A stretch of 64,000 nucleotides of DNA from positions 2,756,771-2,820,770 of the forward strand of contig NZ_KV878783.1 of NCBI RefSeq assembly GCF_001890765.1. The letters run 5' to 3'. The stretch's first letter is position 1, and every line of letters begins with the position of its first letter. Positions 31,478 through 39,789 of the stretch are shown here, piece after piece. Source of the DNA: Spirulina major PCC 6313 (GTDB lineage Bacteria; Cyanobacteriota; Cyanobacteriia; Cyanobacteriales; Spirulinaceae). The notes under the pieces are model-generated. The model was given only the letters and a program-made list of their open reading frames with translations, ran no database searches and had not been told where the DNA came from. The translations under genes were made by a program, and so were the position numbers.

Positions 31478-31983
31478 ATCTTGAATTTTTTAAATCAGAA
31501 AAATGTTAAAAAATTCAAAAAAATGCAGCATACCTGATCTTCAATGACACTTAGAACCTAGGGCAAGAATCCGGTGAGAGGGTGGGCGATCGCATTGCAA
31601 TCGCTTTAGACTGGCTCCGTATTGATTGAAAATGTTACGAGTCACAAATAATTTCATCGGATGAGATGAAAACAGTGGACAATGGGGCAATGGGGTGTAT
31701 CTGCATTGCATCCGGTAGATAGTCGCGTAGAGTATGATCACCTGCTCTCTTGGAAGTATTGGCATTGTATAGTCTGCCATTAAACATCAATCAATCCATC
31801 AATACACAGCTATAGATACAGCGATCCTAAATCAATCGGAGATCTTATCTCCTCATCAACAAGGGGCTTAAACCCCTTGCCTGTTCATAAATTAAATAGG
31901 ATTGTTCTAGGGTGTTAGTCGTCCAAAAAGATAACCTTGTTTAAGTCTTGAATCTTCAAGGTTATTATACTTTTTTTGACACC
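31478..31983. other. Intergenic region with small repeats
   Basis: No gene supported; a 79-codon minus-strand frame at 31541-31780 has no recognisable features. The stretch holds AAGGGGCTTAAACCCCTT (31860-31877), a self-complementary block also present in variant form near 6683. It also holds a hairpin ATAACCTTG/CAAGGTTAT (31931-31965) just before the PAS-protein start. Confidence 0.4.
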
Positions 31984-33150
31984 ATGAATTATTGTTTTTG
32001 GCTCATTTTATCGTGGTTAGATTTCATTCCGATCAAAAAACAATGGTCTCCTTTTTTAATTACTAATTTGGTTCCGTGGATGCCAATCCATAGTATTTGG
32101 ATTTTGAGTGGCTTGTCTTTGGCTAGTGTGGTGGTATTTTTGATGGTTTGGGGATGGCGTAGGTACATGATTAATAAAGTCCCTAAACGATGGTTCTGCG
32201 GTCTTCCTAATCGGCGCGATCGCATCATCGCTGACCGATTACCAGAGGAACTGATTATCATTGATGAGAGGGGTACGATTCAATTCATCAATCAAGCGGC
32301 ACAAAGAGAATCAAAATTAGCATTCCAGGAAAAAACTCAGCATTATCAAGCCATTGTAGAAACAGCGTCAGAAGGGATCTGGCTCATTGATATGAATAAC
32401 CGAACATTATTTGTGAATCAACGGATGGCGGAAATGTTGGGCTATGACATTGAAGAGATGCGGGGGCGATCAATTTTTGAGTTTATGGATGAGGAAGGAA
32501 AGGCGATCGCTCACAAACAATTACAAAGTAGTCGTTTAGAGCAATTAGATCAGTGTGATTTGAGGTTCCAATGCCGGGATGGTTCTGCCCTCTGGGTGAT
32601 TATTTCTACCCCGCCTGCCTATGATGCCAGTGATCACTATGTCGGGGCCGTGAGTCTGATGACAGACATTACGGAGCGAAAGCAGGCAGAAGCGATTCTG
32701 CAAGATAATGAGGAGCGGTTTCGCGCAATTTTTGAACAGTCGGGGGTGGGAATGGCAATTTTTACCCTGGAAGGGCATTTTTTCCGCGTCAATCAGAAGC
32801 TTTGTGATCTGTTGGGGTACAACCGGATTGAGTTATTGATCCAGCGTTATGAAGATTTGCTGCTCCCGGAGGATCGCCTTGAAACGCAGCGTTTAAGCCA
32901 GCGGTTATCTGATGGGATGGAGTCTTCCTACTGTCGTCCTCAGCGGTATCGATGCTCTGATGGCCGGTGGTTGTGGGGGGCAACAACGGTTTCCTTGATT
33001 CGCGATCGCGACAATGTGCCGAAGTATTTTGTGGGTGTGATTGAAGATATCAGTACGCAAAAGGCGGCATTACAAGAACGAGAGGCGGCGGAAGAGTTCC
33101 TACGGGCGTTGTTAAATGCAATCCAAGAAAGTGCGTTTTTACGAATGTAA
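31984..33150 (+). pseudogene. PAS-domain membrane sensor, 3'-truncated by a TnpB element
   Basis: The N-terminal part has a membrane helix (WILSGLSLASVVVFLMVW). Then follow a short PAS-like start, a full PAS domain with PAC tail (VETASEGIWLIDMNNRTLFV ... VSLMTDITERKQAE) and a second PAS/PAC (IFEQSGVGMAIFTLEGHFF ... VGVIEDISTQKAAL). A third PAS begins as LNAIQESAFL and is cut at TTTAC (33138-33142), where the transposable element starts. Only two codons of element sequence follow before a stop at 33150. The expected kinase or cyclase output domain is missing, and it is not found after the element. The start is uncertain (ATG 31984; TTG 31948 in frame). Confidence 0.8.
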
Positions 33151-34398
33151 AGCGTAAAGCCCCCGTTTTCCAAACGGGGGATATAAGCGAAGGGCTGAAT
33201 TTATTCAGCCGTGATACCGAGGTATCATAGCAACCATGAAAACGCTCAAGTTCAAGCTCTACCAGCATAAGCGGAATAGATACCTCAAGCGGACAATCAA
33301 TGCCGCAGGGCGTATCTACAACCATTGTGTTGCCCTCCACAAACGGTACTACCGAATGTGGGGCAAGCACTTGAACTGCGCCCGACTGCAAAAACACATC
33401 GCCAAGCTTCGGAAACGGAACCCCTGGTGGTTGCAGGTGGGTTCTCAAGCCGTACAGGATATCTGCCAACGAATTGAGAAAGCGTATCAACTGTTCTTCA
33501 AACACAACAAAAAAGGCGTTCGCCTGCCAAACTTTAAGAAGACCCGAAAGTACAAATCCTTCACCCTCAAGCAAGCTGGGTACAAATTCCTCGGTGGCAA
33601 CCGGGTCAGGATTGGGAACAAAGTCTATCAATATTGGCACTCTCGCCCCATTGAGGGCAAGGTCAAGACCGTGACGATTAAACGAACTCCCTTGGGAGAA
33701 CTGTTCATGATTGTCACGGTAGATACCCTGTCAGAACCCCAAGTCAAAACCGAGACAGGTAACATTGCTGGTTTTGATTTTGGACTCAAGACGTTTCTGA
33801 CCTGTTCTGAGGGATTCAAGATTGATGCCCCCTTGTTCTTCAAGCAGTCACTCAACGCAGTTCGCAAAGCGAGTCGAGAGTTGTCCCGTAAGCAAAAGGG
33901 TTCAGCCCATCGAGAACGTGCCCGATTGAACTTATCCCGCAAGCATGAAGATATGCCCATCGACGGGGGGCCTGGTTTGGGAAGTTAGCCCATCAACTGA
34001 CGAATCAGTTTGATATGCTGTGTTTTGAAACCTTGAACCTCAAGGCGATGCAGCGGCTCTGGGGGCGTAAGGTGAGTGATTTGGCGTTTCGGGAGTTTCT
34101 GCAAATCCTGGAGTGGGTGGCGACGAAGAAGGGGAAGCGGGTGGTCTATGTTGACCGCTGGTTCCCTTCGAGCAAGACCTGTTCAAGTTGTGGTCATATT
34201 TTGGAGCATCTGGATTTAGAGACTCGCCATTGGCGGTGTCCCAGTTGCTCGGCAGAGAATGACCGGGATGAGAATGCGGCGATGAATATTAAAGTGGCTG
34301 GGGCTTCAGCCATTGGGTTAGGTGATGTCAGACAGGCGTTGCCTGCTATTGCTGTTTGATCCCAGAATCCCCCGTTTTCTAAACGGGGGAGTAAGTCA
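33143..34398 (+). mobile_element. IS200/IS605-type TnpB-only element
   Basis: Both ends carry the subterminal hairpin of the family. The left arm pair at 33161-33180 is CCCCGTTTTC/CAAACGGGGG. The right hairpin at about 34369-34389 is CCCCCGTTTTCTAAACGGGGG, followed by AGTAAGTCAA. The left junction follows TTTAC, a plausible target/TAM sequence. There is no tnpA. The RNA that guides TnpB (omega/reRNA) would run from the 3' end of tnpB across the right hairpin. Confidence 0.85.
33236..34359 (+). pseudogene. tnpB: TnpB RNA-guided nuclease gene with a single frameshift
   Basis: The first frame (33236-33988) gives the N-terminal and RuvC-I parts (NIAGFDFGLKTFLT). The second frame (from about 33953) continues HRRGAWFGKLAHQLTNQFDM, then RuvC-II (LCFETLNLKAM), the zinc finger CSSCGHILEHLDLETRHWRC/CPSC and RuvC-III (NDRDENAAMNI). 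Adding one base after GATAT near 33954 would restore a protein of about 374 residues with all catalytic acids, so the lesion looks recent or could be a sequencing error. The protein would cut DNA beside a TAM using the element-encoded RNA. Confidence 0.85.
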
Positions 34399-34879
34399 AT
34401 ATCAACTCATGGCATCTACCCTAGATGACATGCTTCGGGAGGGTTATCAGGCGGCGGAGTTGATCGGATCGCAAACCGTGTTAAAAATTCCTGCGACTCC
34501 GATGGGGTTTCAGGCGTTGGCACAGCTTTCGCCCCAGATTTCCTGTTCTGTGACGGGAATTTACCATCCGGCTCAGGCGGCTGTGGCCGGTGAAGGGGGG
34601 GCAAAATATGCGATCGCCTACGTTAACCGTGCCACCCGCTTGCTCGGTGACGGCATTATTCTCGTCGCTGAAATGGCGCAAATTCTCCGCAACAGCCCGA
34701 CGCGCATCCTGGCCGCCAGCCTTAAATCCCCCGACGAAGCCGCCGCCGCTCTCCAGGCCGGAGCCGATCACCTCACCTTACCCCTGACGCAATTACAGGC
34801 TCTGGCCACCCATCCCCTGTCCGAAAAAACCGTGCAGGAATTTGCTGAGGGTGGATGTGGATTGGAGATCAGACCTTAA
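34399..34879 (+). pseudogene. Transaldolase-family gene, 5'-truncated by the TnpB element
   Basis: The frame is open from the element's right border. It reads the central and C-terminal parts of a short transaldolase/fructose-6-phosphate aldolase: TVLKIPATPMGFQAL (Schiff-base Lys region), SVTGIYHPAQA, ILAASLKSPDEAAAAL and ADHLTLPLTQLQALATHPL. The first 60 or so residues, including the LFLDTA-type start and the TTNP motif, are absent and are not found upstream of the element. ATG 34408 could start a fragment but would lack half the barrel. The 3' end overlaps the convergent arsR-type gene by four bases. Confidence 0.78.
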
Positions 34880-35247
34880 TCGCTAAAGCTGCGAAAGAGG
34901 CTGAAGGCTTCGATTTCTTGGTTTTGGCTCTCTAGGGCGGTGGCAATGCGATCGCAGACAATATCGCAAATTTTGAAAATGCTCGGATCAGCAATTTCGT
35001 AATAAACGCTCACCCCCTTAGGCTGGCGATTCACCATGCCCAATTGAGTTAAGAGCTTTAAATGTTTCGACACATTAGCTTGCCCTAACCCAGTGGCATC
35101 AATGATTTCCGTCACATTTTTAGAACCAGACTTCAAACAACACAAAATTTGCAGCCGGCTCACCTCGGATAACACCTTGAAATACTCGGCAATCCGATTG
35201 AGCACTGTGGGTGAAATCTTCGCGATCTGATTCATTCCACAATCCAT
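34876..35247 (-). CDS. ArsR-family transcriptional regulator, possibly persulfide-responsive
   Basis: About 123 residues, a winged helix with the ArsR core EYFKVLSEVSRLQILCCL ... ATGLGQANVSKHLKLLTQLGM ... GVSVYYEIAD. It has Cys residues in LCCL and in the C-terminal helix (ICDIVCD). SqrR/BigR-type members sense persulfide with a Cys pair in comparable helices, and the divergently transcribed gene encodes a persulfide dioxygenase. That link is inference from context. The start at 35247 has GGGGGA upstream; ATG 35235 and TTG 35265 are alternatives. Confidence 0.85.
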   Translation of the reverse strand: MDCGMNQIAKISPTVLNRIAEYFKVLSEVSRLQILCCLKSGSKNVTEIIDATGLGQANVSKHLKLLTQLGMVNRQPKGVSVYYEIADPSIFKICDIVCDRIATALESQNQEIEAFSLFRSFSD

Positions 35248-35288
35248 GACATTAATATCCCCCAATAAAACTTTACGGCTCTTGATGC

Positions 35289-35312
35289 ATTATCATATTA
35301 CTATATGATAAT
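35289..35312. promoter_or_regulatory. Perfect dyad operator between the ArsR-type regulator and the persulfide dioxygenase gene
   Basis: Half-sites ATTATCATAT and ATATGATAAT are separated by four bases. The site sits in the 107-base divergent promoter region. ArsR-family operators commonly have this AT-rich dyad form. Confidence 0.75.
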
Positions 35313-35354
35313 ATGATTTGTGCAAGACTCATACGCAACCCTCTCCATCTATAT

Positions 35355-36044
35355 ATGCTATTTCGCCAACTCTTCGATCCTGAAACTAGCACCTATACCT
35401 ATCTCATCGCCGATCGCACCACCCGTGAGGCGATTCTCGTCGATCCGGTGATCGAACAAGTAGACCGCGATGAGCAACTTTTAACAGAACTTGGCCTCAC
35501 CCTTCGTTACTGTCTCGAAACCCATATCCACGCCGACCACATCACCGGCACCGGAACCCTGCGCGATCGCACCGGCTGTTCTGGCGTAGCCCCCCGCAAA
35601 TCCGGCATTATCTGCGCCGATGTGCCCTGTGATCATGGCGATCGCTTCACCATCGGCGACATCACCGTGACCGCGATCGCCACCCCTGGTCACACCAACT
35701 GCGACATGAGCTACTTGATCAACGACACCCACCTGCTCACCGGCGATAGCCTCTTCATCCGAGGCTGTGGCCGCACCGATTTCCAAAGCGGCGATGCGGG
35801 TCAACTCTACGACTCCATCACCCAGCATCTGTTTACCCTGCCGGATCATGTCCTCGTCTATCCGGGTCACGACTATCGCGGCCAAACCGTCTCCACCATT
35901 GGCGAAGAAAAGCAACATAATCCCCGCCTGGCCGGACAAAGCCGTGATCAGTTCATTACTCTGATGAGTGGTCTTGATCTCCCCAATCCGAAAAAAATCA
36001 TGGAAGCAGTGCCGGCAAACCAACATTGCGGCCAAGTTGCCTAG
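35355..36044 (+). CDS. Persulfide dioxygenase-like metallo-beta-lactamase protein (ETHE1/Blh type)
   Basis: Oxidises glutathione persulfide to sulfite in the ETHE1 group. The iron-binding motif is ETHIHADHITG, with the further ligands in TPGHTNCDMSY, LTGDSLFIRGCGRTDFQ and VYPGHDYRG. The single-iron Blh/ETHE1 pattern GRTDFQ separates it from glyoxalase II. 229 residues is typical. Upstream in-frame codons to 35313 run into the operator and are unlikely to be translated. It heads an operon with the rhodanese gene (48-base gap), presumably controlled by the divergent ArsR-type repressor. Confidence 0.88.
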   Translation: MLFRQLFDPETSTYTYLIADRTTREAILVDPVIEQVDRDEQLLTELGLTLRYCLETHIHADHITGTGTLRDRTGCSGVAPRKSGIICADVPCDHGDRFTIGDITVTAIATPGHTNCDMSYLINDTHLLTGDSLFIRGCGRTDFQSGDAGQLYDSITQHLFTLPDHVLVYPGHDYRGQTVSTIGEEKQHNPRLAGQSRDQFITLMSGLDLPNPKKIMEAVPANQHCGQVA

Positions 36045-36092
36045 ACTCTCCACTTTTCGCGTTTCAACCCCTACCCTTCGGAGTATCCATCC

Positions 36093-36632
36093 ATGACCAC
36101 GATTAACACCCAACTCGAAGCGATCGCCCCCACCACCCTCCAGCAATGGTTAGCAGAAGATCGCGTCACCCTCGTTGATGTGCGCGAACCTTCCGAACAC
36201 GCCGGCGAAAAAATAGCCGGGTCTCACCTCGTCCCCCTCTCCCGCTTTGAACCCGCTCAACTGCCCCACGAAGCCGGCAAGCCCGTCGTCCTCTATTGCC
36301 AAACCGGCAACCGTTCCACCGAAGCCGCCCGCCATCTCATCCTCGCCGGCTATGAATCCGTGATTCACCTCGACGGCGGCATCACCGCTTGGAAGCAAGC
36401 CGGACATCCCACCCAAGTCAACAAAAACGCACCGATCAGCATCATGCGCCAAGTGCAAATGATTGCCGGGAGTTTAGTTCTCACGGGGACTCTCTTGGGG
36501 GCCTTTGTCTCGCCTTGGTTCTTGATTTTGAGTGGGTTTGTGGGCGCGGGGCTAACCTTTGCAGGGCTGTCGGGAACCTGTGCCATGGCGATGCTGTTGG
36601 CGAAACTCCCCTACAACCAACGAGTGGGCTAA
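36093..36632 (+). CDS. Rhodanese domain fused to a DUF2892-type membrane domain
   Basis: An N-terminal rhodanese (about 12-105) has LVDVREPSEHAGEKIAGS and the active-site loop VVLYCQTGNRST with its catalytic Cys. The C-terminal 60 residues form two membrane helices (IAGSLVLTGTLLGAF and WFLILSGFVGAGLTFAGL region) followed by a Cys (GTCAMAMLLAKLPYN). This is the DUF2892 arrangement. It would transfer sulfane sulfur at the membrane beside the persulfide dioxygenase, giving a small sulfide/persulfide-handling operon. Confidence 0.9.
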   Translation: MTTINTQLEAIAPTTLQQWLAEDRVTLVDVREPSEHAGEKIAGSHLVPLSRFEPAQLPHEAGKPVVLYCQTGNRSTEAARHLILAGYESVIHLDGGITAWKQAGHPTQVNKNAPISIMRQVQMIAGSLVLTGTLLGAFVSPWFLILSGFVGAGLTFAGLSGTCAMAMLLAKLPYNQRVG

Positions 36633-36672
36633 CGCTCCTCGCCCACCGGGCTACTCCTGCCTGGAATCCTTT

Positions 36673-36975
36673 GTCGTGCGAGCTTCTAGCTCCCTATGGA
36701 TTGGCCAGTTCATGGGGGAAAGTAGCGAGCCAGAGGCTCGCACTCCCATTCCGTTGACCTTCTGTCGTGTGAGCTTCTAGCTCGCTATGGATTGGCCAGT
36801 TCATGGGGGAAAGCAGCGAGCCAGAGGCTCGCACTCCCATTCTGTTGACCTTCTGTCGTGCGAGCTTCTAGCTCGCTATGGATTGGCCAGTTCATGGGGG
36901 AAAGCAGCGAGCCAGAGGCTCGCACTCCCATTCCGTTGACCTTCTGTCGTGTGAGCTTCTAGCTCGCTGCCTGTT
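36673..36975. repeat. 91-bp tandem repeats, each a large imperfect palindrome
   Basis: GTCGTG starts recur at 36673, 36764, 36855 and 36946, giving a period of exactly 91: three complete units and one partial. Within each unit GTGCGAGCTTCTAGCTCGCT is complementary, with about two mismatches, to the later AGCGAGCCAGAGGCTCGCAC. Each unit could form a stem of about 20 bp around a loop of about 38 bases. A decayed related piece lies near 37013-37035 and another near 57116-57140. The frames crossing it are not genes. Confidence 0.9.
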
Positions 36976-37593
36976 AATAAGCTTCTAACTCTCTGCCCGT
37001 CTAGATTTGGCATCAGTGAGCCAGAGGCTCATAGTACCCTTGATGCAATTCTCAACGGGCCCGTGGGTGATCCCCTGTTATTCAATCCTTAATCTTGCTC
37101 CGATGCGATCGCAAAAGCTTTACGGCTTGACCCTCACCCCAAACCCCTCTCTCACGGGGCGAGGGGCTTCTGATCTGTACATGATAATTTCTGAACAAGC
37201 TTTAATTCAAGAACATTACTATCCTGAATTTGATTAAAAGATGGGTTAAAAAATGAGTATTGTTTGATACAAGATCAGCAATGTTATCAGTTAATAAAAT
37301 ATGTTGTGATTCAAAAACAACTTAATGCACTTTTATGCTGTAGCTGAGACTATCGTGAATAGTTTCAACCTCTTTTCGCAATAAATAGATTGCGAATCTT
37401 CACAATTATTTACTTAGACCTTGAAGATTATTGAATGATTCTAAACATCGCGGGAATTACTGGGGTTCAGTGACAAAATACGGGGAAGTATTCTCTCGAT
37501 AATCGATTGATTTTGGTCAAAGTCAATGATTAGGAGTGAGCTTATTCTGCACTGAAATTGTGCATAGTTACTGTCCTACGAAGGGGAAGACCC
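36976..37593. other. Intergenic and promoter region of the hox cluster
   Basis: The first 200 bases hold repeat debris, including a CCCTCACCCC...GGGGCGAGGGG copy at about 37130-37165. The rest is AT-rich and should contain the hoxE promoter. A perfect 8+8 dyad lies at 37375-37396 (listed separately). No gene is supported. Confidence 0.5.
37375..37396. promoter_or_regulatory. Dyad TTCGCAAT-N6-ATTGCGAA upstream of hoxE
   Basis: Perfect 8-base half-sites 6 bases apart, about 200 bases upstream of the hoxE start. A candidate operator for the hydrogenase cluster; the binding protein is unknown. LexA and AbrB-type regulators are known for hox genes in Synechocystis, but I cannot assign this site to either. 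Confidence 0.4.
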
Positions 37594-38103
37594 ATGTCCA
37601 CCATCACCCCCACCCCTGCTGCCCCCAAGGCGCAACCGGATAAACGCTTCAAGATTCTCGACATCACCATGAAGCGGAATCACTATCGCCAAGATGCGTT
37701 GATTGAAGTGCTCCACAAGGCGCAAGAGTCTTTTGGCTTTTTAGAGCTTGATGTTCTTGAATATGTGGCGCGATCGCTCAAGCTCCCCCTGGGCCGCGTC
37801 TATGGGGTAGCGACGTTTTATCATCTCTTCTCCCTGAAGCCCAGCGGTAAGCACAGTTGCATCGTCTGTACCGGCACAGCCTGCTACGTCAAAGGGAGCG
37901 GCAAACTGGTCGAGGCGATCAGTGAAAAACTGGGCATCCAAGTGGGCGAAACCACGCCCGATGGCCAAGTATCCCTTTCCACCGCCCGCTGCATTGGAGC
38001 TTGTGGCATTGCTCCTGCTGTGGTGTTTGATGGCGAAGTGAAGGGCAAACTCGATGCGGATGCGGTGCTCGCGCGTCTGGCGGTCTTGGCTGAAACTGAA
38101 TAA
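37594..38103 (+). CDS. hoxE: Bidirectional [NiFe] hydrogenase diaphorase subunit HoxE
   Basis: A 2Fe-2S subunit homologous to NuoE. CTGTACYVKGSG and ARCIGACGIAPAV supply the four cluster cysteines. The body has HKAQESFGFLE and GVATFYHLFSLKPSG. ATG 37594 is preceded by AAGGGGA; the longer upstream frame is not needed. First gene of the hox cluster; hoxF starts 12 bases later. It acts with HoxF and HoxU to pass electrons between NAD(P)H or ferredoxin/flavodoxin and the hydrogenase. Confidence 0.96.
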   Translation: MSTITPTPAAPKAQPDKRFKILDITMKRNHYRQDALIEVLHKAQESFGFLELDVLEYVARSLKLPLGRVYGVATFYHLFSLKPSGKHSCIVCTGTACYVKGSGKLVEAISEKLGIQVGETTPDGQVSLSTARCIGACGIAPAVVFDGEVKGKLDADAVLARLAVLAETE

Positions 38104-38115
38104 TCTGGAGGCACG

Positions 38116-39741
38116 ATGGATTTAGTTGAACTGAAAGCATTGGCGGCGGCCGAACAGGCCAAGTTTAAGCCGGTGCGCGTAAATTGTTGTACGTCCACGG
38201 GTTGCCAAGCGGCTCAATCATTGGAGATTAAAAAGAATCTGGCGAAGGCGGTGAAGGATCGCGGCCTGGGCGATCGCGTCGAAGTGGTGGGAGTCGGCTG
38301 TATGGGGTTCTGTGGTCGTGGCCCCTTGGTGCAAATTTCCACCGATGACCAACTGTTTGAAGCGGTCACCCCCGACCAAGCCGCCGGGATTATTGCCAGC
38401 ATCGACGGTGGCATCACTGATGCTGAGGTGGGCGATGTGAACCATCCCTTCTTTAGCCGCCAATTCCATATTGTGCGCAAAAACAGCGGCAAAATTAACC
38501 CCGATCGCATCGAAGACTACATTGCCAGCGGCGGCTATCAAGCCCTGTACAAAGCCCTTTTTGAACTATCGCCCGACGAAGTGGTGACGGAAATCACCCA
38601 AAGCGGTCTGCGGGGTCGCGGCGGCGGTGGCTTCCCGACGGGGGTGAAATGGGCCACGGTGGCGAAAATGCCGGAGGGTCAGAAATACGTGATCTGTAAT
38701 GGGGATGAGGGTGATCCGGGGGCGTTTATGGATCGCTCCGTCCTCGAAAGTGATCCCCATTTGGTGCTCGAAGGGATGGCGATCGCAGCCTACGCCGTCG
38801 GTGCCGACCATGGCTATATCTACGTCCGCGCCGAATATCCCCTCGCCATCGATCGCCTCAACAAAGCGATCAAACAAGCCAAACGCTACGGCATCCTCGG
38901 CAGTCAAATTTTTGACTCCCCCTTTGACTTCAAAATTGACATTCGGATCGGGGCCGGAGCCTTTGTCTGTGGGGAAGAAACGGCGTTGATCCATTCCATC
39001 GAAGGCAAACGCGGCAACCCCCGCACCCGCCCCCCCTATCCAGCCCAAGATGGTCTCTGGCATTGCCCAACGCTGATCAACAACGTGGAAACCTACGCCA
39101 ATATTTCCACCATTATTGAAAAAGGCTCTGACTGGTACAGCCAGATCGGCACCGAGGGCAGTAAGGGCACGAAAATCTTCGCCCTCACCGGCAAGATCCG
39201 CAACAACGGCCTGATCGAAGTGCCGATGGGGATCACCCTGCGGGAAATTGTCGAAGAAATGGGCGGCGGTGTCCCCGATGGCACGATTAAGGCGGTGCAA
39301 ACGGGTGGCCCGTCCGGCGGTTGCATTCCGGCACATCTGCTCGATACCCCCGTTGATTACGACTCCCTGACGAAGGTGGGGTCGATGATGGGGTCGGGCG
39401 GCATGGTGGTGATGGATCAGACCACGAGCATGGTGGAAGTGGCGCAGTTCTATATGGACTTCTGCCGCGAGGAAAGTTGCGGCAAATGTATTCCCTGTCG
39501 AGCGGGGACGGTGCAACTGCACAGTATGCTGACGCGCTTGTTGGCGAAACAGGCGACGGCGGCGGATTTGGAAACCATGGCCTCACTCTGCGCCATGGTC
39601 AAGGAAATGAGCCTCTGTGGTTTGGGAATGACGGCCCCGAATCCGGTACTGAGTACCTTGAACTATTTCCGCTCGGAATATGAGGAACTGTTGCAACCAA
39701 TGCCCGCCCAGCCGCAAAACGCGGCAGTGACGGCATCCTAA
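38116..39741 (+). CDS. hoxF: Bidirectional [NiFe] hydrogenase diaphorase subunit HoxF
   Basis: The FMN- and NAD(P)H-binding subunit, 541 residues, NuoF-like. An N-terminal thioredoxin-fold 2Fe-2S part has NCCTSTGCQ and VGCMGFCGRGP. The nucleotide/FMN site has GLRGRGGGGFPTGVKW and CNGDEGDPGAFMDRS. The 4Fe-4S motif lies in ESCGKCIPCRAGT. A ribosome binding site (GGAGG) precedes ATG 38116. It is followed 48 bases later by hcp rather than by hoxU. Confidence 0.97.
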   Translation: MDLVELKALAAAEQAKFKPVRVNCCTSTGCQAAQSLEIKKNLAKAVKDRGLGDRVEVVGVGCMGFCGRGPLVQISTDDQLFEAVTPDQAAGIIASIDGGITDAEVGDVNHPFFSRQFHIVRKNSGKINPDRIEDYIASGGYQALYKALFELSPDEVVTEITQSGLRGRGGGGFPTGVKWATVAKMPEGQKYVICNGDEGDPGAFMDRSVLESDPHLVLEGMAIAAYAVGADHGYIYVRAEYPLAIDRLNKAIKQAKRYGILGSQIFDSPFDFKIDIRIGAGAFVCGEETALIHSIEGKRGNPRTRPPYPAQDGLWHCPTLINNVETYANISTIIEKGSDWYSQIGTEGSKGTKIFALTGKIRNNGLIEVPMGITLREIVEEMGGGVPDGTIKAVQTGGPSGGCIPAHLLDTPVDYDSLTKVGSMMGSGGMVVMDQTTSMVEVAQFYMDFCREESCGKCIPCRAGTVQLHSMLTRLLAKQATAADLETMASLCAMVKEMSLCGLGMTAPNPVLSTLNYFRSEYEELLQPMPAQPQNAAVTAS

Positions 39742-39789
39742 GGCGCGATCGCAGCCTCATCTACATCAGCAATCGGAGAGTTGAACAAA

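Noticed and set aside
31541-31780. 79-codon minus-strand frame after the copper ATPase
   Set aside because: No ribosome binding site, no recognisable motif, and it lies in repeat-bearing intergenic DNA.
36389-36780. Open frames across the end of the rhodanese gene and the 91-bp repeats
   Set aside because: They depend on repeat sequence and overlap a real gene in another frame.
36673-36975. CRISPR array
   Set aside because: The units are 91 bp and repeat in full with no unique spacers; there are no cas genes nearby.
37470-37490. GGTTCAGTGACAAAATACG as a further MITE end
   Set aside because: Only partly similar to GGTTGACTGACAAAA and no partner end is found nearby.
38566-39522. 318-codon minus-strand frame inside hoxF
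   Set aside because: Shadow of hoxF.
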